Positions 55,911-64,000 of a DNA stretch of 64,000 bases are shown piece by piece. A model generated the notes under the pieces. It was not told where the DNA came from, did not search any database, and worked only from the letters and a program-made list of their open reading frames with translations. Numbering within the stretch: the first letter of the stretch is position 1; the number at the start of each line of letters is the position of its first letter. Both the position numbers and the translations under genes were made by a program. The DNA comes from Kitagawia praeruptora (taxonomy: Eukaryota > Streptophyta > Magnoliopsida > Apiales > Apiaceae), in contig CM075344.1 of the NCBI GenBank assembly GCA_037693485.1, positions 42,659,501 through 42,723,500 on the forward strand, given 5' to 3'.

Positions 55911-57184
55911 TGATGTGTTAAATTATACCTAACCGCAAGCGCACGGTATCAATTGTAGTAGATACTAGCAAATACGAGTCGATTCCTCAAGGCGACAGTT
56001 TCAATTTCAATTCAACTATTATCAATTGTTTCTAGTCACAAACGATTATTAGAGAATTTTATTAACTACTAAAACAAATTTAACAAAGGTTTTAAATCAA
56101 TTAATTAAGGGATCTAGGGCAATTCAGGTTCACCATGTTTACACCAAACAAATCACAAAAGTATAGCTTTTCAATGGGATAAAGTAATTAAAGCAATGGT
56201 TAATCTTTTTCAAGCATTAACACTCTCAGAATATCTATTGATGTTTTTACACTCACCTTCAATTCCGCTAATTGTATGTAAGCATCTAGTAGTAAAATCT
56301 TTCGATCTATTACTCCTATTGCAATCAGTTAATCCATGATATTCCGCAATTACACAAATTAAGAATTAGAACATATCAATCAGGATTACTTTCTACCCAT
56401 CAATCTACTAATCAAATTAAGCCCAAATCATGGTGCAAACATGGCTCCCCCTAATACCCTAGAATTAAATTACTCACTCATTCTAGGATTGAAACTAACA
56501 ATAATAATCAAGAAAGCTATAAAAAACATGTAATTAATAAGGAGGAAATAAGAAATACCTTAAACCTTTGAATAATGAAGAACAATTAAATCCAAGAATT
56601 AAATTGAGCTTGCAAAGATGGAGAGAAGAAGATAAAACCCTAGCTTCTGTCCAAAAATAAAAATACGTCTGTATGTCTATATCCCCCCTTTCCACCTTCT
56701 TTTCTTCTTTTATAATAAAACTCCTTAATAAAATCTGATCTCAATCTCCTAATAAAAGTATTTTTAATATTCTATCAATTTACAAAAAGATATCCATAAT
56801 TAAATAGGATTTTCTTGTAAAATTCGTCACTTCTTTTTCTCCTCTGTTTCTGGGCTCTTCCAGTCGGATTTTGATTACTGGACCACCTCTGAATTAAAGA
56901 AAATTCCACAAGCTTCGCGTGGACAGTAAGATCGTCAAATTCTGACTTCTGGAACTCAAGATATGGCCCAAACAGTGCAGGCAGCCCGTATAGCCCAATA
57001 ATACGAATTTTCTCCTATTTTATCTCCAAAATAGCTCTTTTTGCTCCAAATCCTTCCAAGTCATGAATTCTTTATTTCCTACAATAAAACAATCAAATCT
57101 ATTAAATAAAAATCCAAATCAATGCAAAACACAATAAATATGAGAATAAAATCATCTAAAATATATATAAAATATATTCTATCA
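55911..57184 (-). repeat. Athila-like LTR (5' LTR in sense orientation)
   Basis: 1274 bp, about 98% identical by eye to 50673-51948, followed by the TSD copy GAAAC at 57185-57189. Confidence 0.93.
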
Positions 57185-57220
57185 GAAACGTAACCCAAAA
57201 AAGAACGGAAGGAGGAGTGG

Positions 57221-57573
57221 GAGCATCTCTAGTAGGAGTTGCTAATCAAGTTGCCAACTTTGTCAAATCATCAAAAAAATTTAATTTTTTAATTAATCTT
57301 CAATTTGACAACTTTGGGTAGAAAATTGATCCAATGGTTGGCAACTCTAAAAATTGTATAAATGATCCACATATAAGTAATTAAATGATGTAAATTTGAA
57401 GGAAGACATGTAAAATAGGTAAGTATATTTTTTTTAAACAAAAATATGCACTTTAACCATTTGAGGAAGTTGCCAACTTTTGGCAACAATTGTTGGCAAC
57501 CTTGACTCTCCAATAAGAAGGCAACCAAGATTGCTTGCCACATAGATATTGGCAACTCCTATTGGAGATGCTC
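57221..57573. mobile_element. Tourist-like MITE, copy 1
   Basis: Ends GAGCATCTCTAGTAGGAGTTGC and, on the complement, GAGCATCTCCAATAGGAGTT form terminal inverted repeats of more than 20 bp. TTGCCAAC-type strings repeat inside. A clean TTA duplication is not visible here (TGG on the left, TAA on the right), unlike its neighbour. No coding sequence. Confidence 0.75.
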
Positions 57574-57591
57574 TAAAAATGAAACTAGTTA

Positions 57592-57981
57592 GAGCATCTC
57601 CAATAAGAAGTTGCTTTAAGGGTTGCCAACCTATGCCAAATCAACATTTATATTATATTTTATTTTCTCTTACATCCATGTTATTGTTAGCAACTTTTAT
57701 TAAAATTTTACTCCAATAGTTGGCAACTCCAAAAGTTGCTAATGTGATCCCCATATACATTTTATTTTAAAAATTAAAACTATCAAAAACATAAAAGTGG
57801 ATAGAGGTAAATATGCTTTTGGATTGTTTAATGAATTTTATCCAAATTAGAAAGTTACCAATTTTTGGCAACCTTGCTAGGCAACCAAGAGACAACCTCC
57901 CAATTCCAATAGGTTGGCAATCAAGGTTGTCTTGCCATGTAGGCTTGGCAACCTTCTTAGCAACCCCAATTGGAGTTGCTC
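57592..57981. mobile_element. Tourist-like MITE, copy 2 (TSD TTA)
   Basis: Starts GAGCATCTCCAATAAGAAGT and ends TTGGAGTTGCTC, flanked by TTA at 57589-57591 and 57982-57984. This matches the three-base target preference of PIF/Harbinger (Tourist) elements. Same family and orientation as 57221-57573, 18 bp away. Confidence 0.82.
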
Positions 57982-58362
57982 TTATAGTAGGGGTCGTCGC
58001 TGGAGTTAAAATTTAAAAATGGTTGTGGGCAGATCAGACAAATGAATTAAGGGAGTATAGTATATTTACAATTAAAATAATATATTTATAATGAATTTGA
58101 AAAAAAAGATATATTTGCAAAATAAACTATAAAATATAGTATTTTTGATAATTTCTCTTATTTTTATTACCTTGGTGGGTGTTCGTACGGTCTCTTGTTG
58201 CTTGTGTCCATTCAGTGCTGAAAATTATTTTGTAGCATATATGTAGCAATACTGCATTTAGAATGTTAGAAACTTAGATCACAGAGGTCATTTTAAAACG
58301 AATTTGGACGGTGACACGTGAAAATACATGCATCAACCTAACTAGTCGTTGATCTTTTGGGA

Positions 58363-59225
58363 TTGGGAGGTCAAATGAGCGTAGATGAGCCAAATCGAGT
58401 CGAATTTTATAATGTTTATGTATCATTTGTTAAGAAATTATCAAATTTAAATATGAGTTCGAACTTTAATTAAATCAAAAAATATGTTTGAATTCGGTTC
58501 GTTAAGTAAAATTGGTGTTCGCGAATGGTTCACGAACAACTCATGAACATGTCTCATGAGTTTGTTCACGAAATTCTACTTGGAACAACGCATTAACCTT
58601 GTTCATGAGCTCGTTCATGAAATTGTACTAACGAATAAATTTTAAATATTTGAGAAACATATTCTTATTAATATTTCACGAGAAACTTGTAATCTATTTA
58701 AAAGTTGACTCATATTTTGTAAATCTTTAAAAAATATCGATATTAAAAACTATCGATTTTTTTGTAATCTACTTAATAGTGTAATATTTAATTTAATAAC
58801 ATATTTTGACAAATATAAACTATTTATACTAATTGTAAGACTGAGTTGTTGTTGACAAAATTATAAAATAAACAATTATAATATTTAGCATAACATATAT
58901 AATATTGTAATTAATGATGTACAATTAATAAGAGTTTCGAGAATATATTCTAATCGAACATATATTATATATACGAGATTATTCATCAAATTTGTTTATG
59001 AATCGTTAATGAACTCATATAACGAGCATGTTAACGAGCTCAATTATCAAACTTATTTACGAACATGTTCATGAATTATGAGTTATGTTCACGACATTTT
59101 AATCGATCTTATTCGCGAGTTATCTAGTCGAATATTACCGTGAACAAGTTCAGCTTGTTCGAGATCGACTCGTTTATGAATCGAACTAAATTCAAATCGA
59201 TTTTTTTTCGAATCAAACGCCGAAC
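58363..59225 (-). mobile_element. hAT element, damaged copy, inverted relative to the next
   Basis: From TTGGGAGGTCAAATGAGC the sequence runs parallel to the complement of 59516-60405. Shared parts are ATGAGCC-AATCGAG-CGAA, TATCATTTGTTAAGAAATTA, arrays of GTTCATGAAC/GTTCACGAAC, and at the far side ACTCGTTTATGAATCGAAC. The outer ends are degraded and I find no target duplication. Confidence 0.65.
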
Positions 59226-59515
59226 TATGCGCATTTTTCCGTCTAATATATTGGGCTCGTTCTCATTAATATCCGTAGCGCGCCTTATTTTATTTTTTTT
59301 TGAAAGGTACATTAGTATTGCTTAAGAAAAAGAAAGGGAGAAAAAAATTTTAATGAGTCGGATTAAATTTTAATTAACCAACATTTAAATAGAAAGAAAA
59401 AACAAACCGCAAGAACTACATAATTATGCAAGTAAATGTTGCAAGATTTTTAACTACGAACATACATAATACATTAATACCCATTAAAGAACTCCCCTCA
59501 AAACTCGTTTGGAGA

Positions 59516-60405
59516 TAGGACTGTAAATGAACCGATACACTCGTGAATGCCTTGGTGTTCGGTTTGAAAAAAGTTCGATTTGAGTTTGGTTCGATTCATA
59601 AACGAGTTGATCTTGAACATGATTTTAAGGATCAATTTATAAACGAGTTAAACTTGATAAAGTTTGACTCGATAGCTCGCGAACAAGTTCGATTAACGTG
59701 CTCGTGAGCATAGTTCGTGAACAAGCTCGTGAACATAGTTCATGAACTTTGAGCTCGTTAACATGCTCGGTATACGAGCTCATTAGCGGTTCATAAACAA
59801 ATTTGATAAATAATCTCCTATATATAATATATGTTTGATTATTAAAAAGGAGGTGCAAGCTTCAGATTTTTAAATGATTAAGCTTTAATAACTTAAGTTT
59901 ATTTATATCAAACAATTATGTTTCTTTGCCCTTTATTTTTAAATCAAACTTTGTTTGTTTTTTGGAATTGGAGATGTGAGAATTTTATTGGTTCATGATT
60001 TATTATTATTTCTTGTGTCGAGACAAAATTTTAATTATTTAATTTTGGACTTTTTGATTTTTTTTTTAATATTAGATTTTTGTATACAAAAATAAGGAAA
60101 TAAACTTATGAGTTGTTCGTAAGTGAGCTCGTGAGCATAAGTTCGCGAGCAATGTTTAAGATTTATTCGTGAGCATAACTACATGAACAAATTCCTGAAC
60201 AAGCTTAATGAGTTGTTCGAAAGCAAAAATTCGTGAGTAAGCTCACGAGACATGTTCATGAGCTGTTCGCGAACAACATTTTATCTTAACGAACCAAGCT
60301 CAAACTTATTTTTTGGCTCGATTCAAGTTCGAGTTCGATAATTTCTTAACAAATGATACATGAACATTTTATAGTTCGGCTCGATTCGGCTCATTTACAC
60401 CCCTA
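59516..60405 (+). mobile_element. Non-autonomous hAT element (890 bp)
   Basis: Ends TAGGACTGTAAATGAACCGA and, on the complement, TAGGGGTGTAAATGAGCCGA are hAT-type terminal inverted repeats. Flanks TTTGGAGA and TTTGGGTA match in six of eight bases, a slightly mutated hAT duplication. Subterminal arrays of short palindromes (GTTCGTGAAC, GTTCGCGAAC, AGCTCGT) fit transposase-binding repeats. No coding sequence. Confidence 0.8.
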
Positions 60406-60947
60406 TTTGGGTATTGGTTGTTAAAATAATAAGATCAACTTTGATGTCAATCGACATATTTAAACAAAATTCATCAAGTTAAACAAACAAATCTATTAGT
60501 GTTCCATGTAGAAGTTTATAGTCTTAAAAATCAGTAGGTATTCATTCAAAAAACTTACAAATTTTAAAAAAAGTTATACTCCGTAACATTTACTTTCAGA
60601 TTTGATAGTGTTCTAAATGTTGAATTTTAAAATATTTTTCTATACTTGCAAGTATCCATCATCTATTTTAAAAGAATCTATTACTATATATTAAAGAGTA
60701 AAAAGCAGATTGTGTACCTTAAATTTTCCCTTTGTGCAAATTGTGTGCCTGCATTTTAGTATATAGAAAACTGTGTACTTGAGGTTTAGGAAATAATGCA
60801 ATTTGTGTGTTTCCGTTAATTTACCATTCACACCGTTTGTAAATAGCTTGAATGGTAAAGCAGCTTCTTTGTTATTTCATCTAGTCAGAGCATGAGTCCC
60901 AAATGACAATTGAAGATGTGATGTATATGTTCGTCTCTTATAAGTAA

Positions 60948-62109
60948 CTAGCGTAAAAGCCCGTGCAAGGCACGGGCCTGTTAATAAAGTGTTAAATTAA
61001 ATTTTCTATTAGTTATATTATTTATTTTAATTTATTTTATTATTTGTTTTTAAAAATTTTAGTTTTAAACTCATTAATACATTTTGATAAAAATATTTAT
61101 TGACCAATATAAATTCCTTATTGAGTATATAAAAATAAATGTCATATTTAAAAGATAATTAATAAATTACATGTATATTATGAAATTATATCTATGATTA
61201 TTATATGTTTTAATTTTAATTTATGACTAAATTATATTTGTTATAATTTAATGTATTTATTGTAAAAGTTCTATTTTACAAATTTTTTAATTTTTTACAC
61301 AAATTTACTATTCCAATCTAATTTCTTATTCTTAAATATTTTTTTTTTCAAACCCATCTATTTAATTGTATATATTACAATTGATTGATTATTATATTTT
61401 GTATAATTACATATTATGACCTCACGTTAATTTTTTTTTTCTCGCAAACACATATTTTTGCGGATACCCACGACCTCTCGTGAATAGCCACTTTTACTCA
61501 TACTCGTAATCTATAAATGTGATTATATATCATGAGATTACTGGTTCGATATTCAACAATGAAATAAATTCGTTATTATCTTATATAATATTAATATCGC
61601 AATTAATCATAACTCAATTGCATATTTTATTTAAATATTTAACATATTTCAAGTATAAATTTGTTATATATTATTTTGTTTTTTTTTAATTTTTTAAAAA
61701 ATTTGTACTAACAAAAATTTTGAATTCAACTTTATGAACTTCATTTCTCATATTTAAAAAAATATTAATAAATAACTCACATATGATGGTGTGACAAAAA
61801 AACACATCTATAATGCATTTATTACATGAAAAGTAAGTATATGATAAAATGGGTGATGGTTTGTGCATTAAGATTTTTAAAAGGAAGATTAAAATCTAAG
61901 TAGATCAAGTGGTCATAATAACAAACTATGTATTATGAGGTTACTGGTTCGATACTCAATGAAGACAAAAATATAAACTTTTTTTAACAAAACTTTCTAA
62001 ATAATGGTACATACGTAATTATACAAAATAAAAGGGCATAATAGTCATTTCACAGCCATTAAAATGGCAAACTTTGCCCTTGTGTTGCCTTATTATATAT
62101 AGTAATAGA
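60948..62109 (-). mobile_element. Non-autonomous Helitron (1162 bp)
   Basis: On the minus strand it starts TCTATTACTATATATAATAA preceded by A. It ends with the hairpin GCCCGTGCCTTGCACGGGC (60959-60977), seven bases, then CTAG (60948-60951) followed by T. These are all the hallmarks of a Helitron: 5' TC, 3' hairpin plus CTRR, insertion between A and T, no target duplication. The interior is AT-rich with no rolling-circle replicase or helicase. Confidence 0.88.
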
Positions 62110-62875
62110 TAGATAGTTGGTAATTAGTGTGAATATAATTTATTTAAATTAATCATTAATTTATTATTTTGATTTAATTTTAATTTTTTTTCATTTTAAT
62201 ATGAAAATTTTTAACTTTTTTAATTTTAATTATATTACGTTTTTTTTCAAATATTAAATTCAGTAAAACATTATGTGATGAAAATACTATGTACTATTTA
62301 TTTACAACATAATAAAATAATTATATCGACGACGATGTTTAATATATTAAATCAAAATTAAGAGGGTCAAATATATATTTTATAAAATTACTATAAAAAC
62401 ATCATAACAGATATAATCAAAACCATTTTTTTATTGAATATCAATATTAAAATTAATATATATGGATCTTATCCATAATTTCGGTTCCTATATCGTAAAA
62501 ATAATCTCAACCATCGAATTTAATATTTTTAAAAATAGACGATCAAGATTATATCATATTAAAAAAAATTATAATCGAAAAAGGATATAATCAAAAATGT
62601 TGTATTGGAATTGAATTTTAAAAAGAAAATTATAATCTAAAAAGAATATAATTAGAAAATGTTTTATTAAAATTGTTATTTATTTTTTTATTAATATTAA
62701 AAAATTCATATTTACTCTTTGGGTTCTATCTTGAGATCTTCAAATCAAATTTGGATGATTTACAACCCACGTGAAACTCATAAAATTATCTTTAATTTAG
62801 AGAAGATTTAATTTAGTGATGATTTAATAATTAATATCCAGATTTGGATGATTTAACATGTCATTAGTTATACTA
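62110..62875. other. AT-rich DNA, no recognised feature
   Basis: No gene or element ends recognised. Two similar tracts around ATAATC(G/T)AAAAAGGATATAAT near 62570 and 62630 suggest a small diverged duplication. Confidence 0.5.
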
Positions 62876-63085
62876 AGGGTTTCATGTACCTGGGGTTGAC
62901 CTCAGGTTCTACCTGAGATTAAATCAATTCTCATACAAATTTCATGGTATTTATGTAAATTACTGAAGAAAAATTAATATTTACAAAAATGCCTCTGCGA
63001 GACCCCTTACTTTATAGTAGAAGTCTTTTATAACCTCAGGAAAGATCACTGAGTATAACCTCAGGCCCATTTTTCTCTTATACTA
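62876..63085 (+). repeat. ~210-bp dispersed repeat (MITE-like), copy 2
   Basis: Starts GGGTTTCATGTACCTGGGGT and follows the order of 43567-43776 (AATATTTACAAAAATGCC, CCCCTTACTTTATAG, CCTCAGG). Ends are partly inverted: TTGACCTCAGG at the left, CCTCAGGCCC at the right. Confidence 0.6.
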
Positions 63086-63484
63086 ATATCAGTTTCATTA
63101 TGTAAACTAAAAAAATTGATTGAACTATATATTTTATTAAATTTATTTGAAAATTCTAAATTATAATAAGCAAATATGGATATAATTTGGTTAAACTTGG
63201 TTCAATTATACAAAAAATAATGATACATCCTTAGAAGTATTTAGTTTGACACAGTCTCACTCTTTAGAGGATGTAATGACCGCAATCGTTCATTTTAAAG
63301 AGAAGTTTCAAAAATATCTTATTTTTTAGTGCTTGGCAAAGAGGCAATAAGATGAGATTATATACACGAAAAAGCCAGTTGTTACCTCTATTATAAAGGG
63401 TGAAAAATCAAAATATCCACCATTTAATTTCAGTTGCCCAAAATACCTACCGGGAGAAACCTCCGTCCTTTTTACCCACGGAAC

Positions 63485-63830
63485 ACGCATGTGCCACATG
63501 CGTACACAGTACACGCATGTCTCACATGCGTGTTCTTTGTTTTTTTTTTCTTTTGAAGTAGGCCACGCATGTACAACATGCGTGCTACTTATATTTTTTT
63601 TAAAAAAAAAAATCAGCCACGCATCAACACTATGCGTATAGCTTAGATTTCATTTTTTAAAATTTTGATCTACGCATGGAAGACATGCGTGCGTGTCACC
63701 AAAAAAAAAAACTTATGCGCATTTGTATTATGCGCAGACTGTAAATAAAAAAAAACCTATACGCATTAGTGTAATGCGTAGACAGTGGATCAAAAAAAAT
63801 GAACTATACGCATTACTATGATGCGCATAC
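63485..63830. repeat. Array of eight short hairpins built on ACGCAT...ATGCGT
   Basis: Eight inverted repeats follow one another: 63485-63503, 63511-63533, 63564-63584, 63619-63637, 63672-63690, 63716-63736, 63760-63780 and about 63808-63826. The first is ACGCATGTGCCACATGCGT (9-bp stem, one-base loop). Stems are 6 to 10 bp, loops 1 to 7 bases, and loop sequences differ. A-runs or T-runs separate most units. The stem core (A/T)CGCAT or GCGCAT is kept while the spacers vary, so it is not a simple microsatellite. Confidence 0.8.
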
Positions 63831-64000
63831 AATGGGTATTTAGGGCGGCAGTTCGCGCGAAACGGCATTTTGGACTACGGAGTCCTGAAAAAGAGGTATT
63901 TTGGTCATTTTCTCTATTATAAACGGTTATTATGAATGGTGTCAATTCTTTTTTAACGGAAATACACAAATTGCATGAACATGTAAATTCGAGGTACACA
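63831..64000. other. Window end, no recognised feature
   Basis: Nothing beyond the edge of the preceding palindrome-rich segment. GGCATTTTGGACTACGGAG and related strings may be its right flank. Confidence 0.4.

Larger units (their letters stand above)
50673..57184 (-). mobile_element. Athila-like Ty3/gypsy element, deletion derivative, TSD GAAAC
   Basis: LTRs lie at 50673-51948 (1276 bp) and 55911-57184 (1274 bp), with a perfect duplication GAAAC at 50668-50672 and 57185-57189. The minus strand is sense: the LTR starts TGATAGAATATA and ends TAACACATCA. TGGCGCCGCTGCCGGGGA (55887-55904) then follows, complementary to plant tRNA-Asp, the primer used by Athila. A G-rich tract (GTGTGGGGATG, about 51951-51961) precedes the other LTR. 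About 24 substitutions and 2 indels separate the LTRs by eye (~2%), perhaps 0.7 million years at 1.3e-8 per site per year. The 3.96-kb interior keeps a Gag-like ORF and a scrap of RT but lacks protease, most of RT and integrase, so it is non-autonomous. Confidence 0.93.

Noticed and set aside
63485..63830. CRISPR-like look of regularly spaced repeats
   Set aside because: The window is a plant nuclear genome, the repeat core is only 6-10 bp and palindromic, and separators are A/T runs rather than unique spacers.

Overview
The window is nuclear DNA from a flowering plant, most likely an asterid eudicot. The one clearly functional host gene is a three-exon nuclear gene for plastid ribosomal protein bL35. 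The rest is AT-rich intergenic DNA carrying many transposable elements of plant type: a Sirevirus-type Ty1/copia element with an initiator-Met primer site, an Athila-like Ty3/gypsy element with a tRNA-Asp primer site, L1-type LINEs, Helitrons, hAT elements, and Stowaway- and Tourist-like MITEs. The exact family or species cannot be read from the sequence; Apiaceae or a relative is only a guess.

Layout. 1-962: AT-rich DNA with three diverged tandem copies. 968-13932: a complete, very young Sirevirus (+) with 983-bp LTRs and target duplication AGTTG. It holds an intact gag, a pol broken by one small deletion, and an intact 1494-codon third ORF behind its own TATA box. 14-22 kb: AT-rich DNA, a Stowaway-like MITE, a solo LTR (TSD GTAAC) and a GC-rich LTR-like insertion. 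22.9-27.7 kb: minus-strand exon-like islands (importin-5-like, ADP/ATP-carrier-like) with stop codons, interrupted by a short LTR element with only 167 bp between its LTRs (TSD GGTAA). 28.1-32.7 kb: a long non-coding DNA element made of repeated hairpins. 33.8-41.8 kb: two head-to-tail decayed LINEs (-). 41.8-43.2 kb: a Helitron with two 5' ends, then a second Stowaway-like MITE. 43.6-48.1 kb: small repeats, then the bL35c gene (+). 48.7-49.5 kb: a hAT element. 50.67-57.18 kb: an Athila-like element (-, TSD GAAAC) that has lost most of pol. 57.2-60.4 kb: two Tourist-like MITEs and an inverted pair of hAT elements. 60.9-62.1 kb: a minus-strand Helitron. The window closes with a MITE and an array of eight short hairpins.

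The most unusual signal is a 9-bp motif, TCAACGGAT (reverse complement ATCCGTTGA). I counted 31 exact copies by eye inside the Sirevirus and 2 in the other 51 kb. It clusters in both LTRs upstream of the TATA box, again upstream of a second TATA box before ORF3, and inside the coding sequence of gag, pol and ORF3. The pol frame reads it as a different peptide from gag and ORF3, so the nucleotide sequence appears to be what is kept. ORF3 has no visible signal peptide or clear membrane segment but has a strongly basic, nuclear-signal-like stretch. A working hypothesis is that the motif is a cis-element bound by a host MYB-type factor, or by an element-encoded protein such as ORF3.
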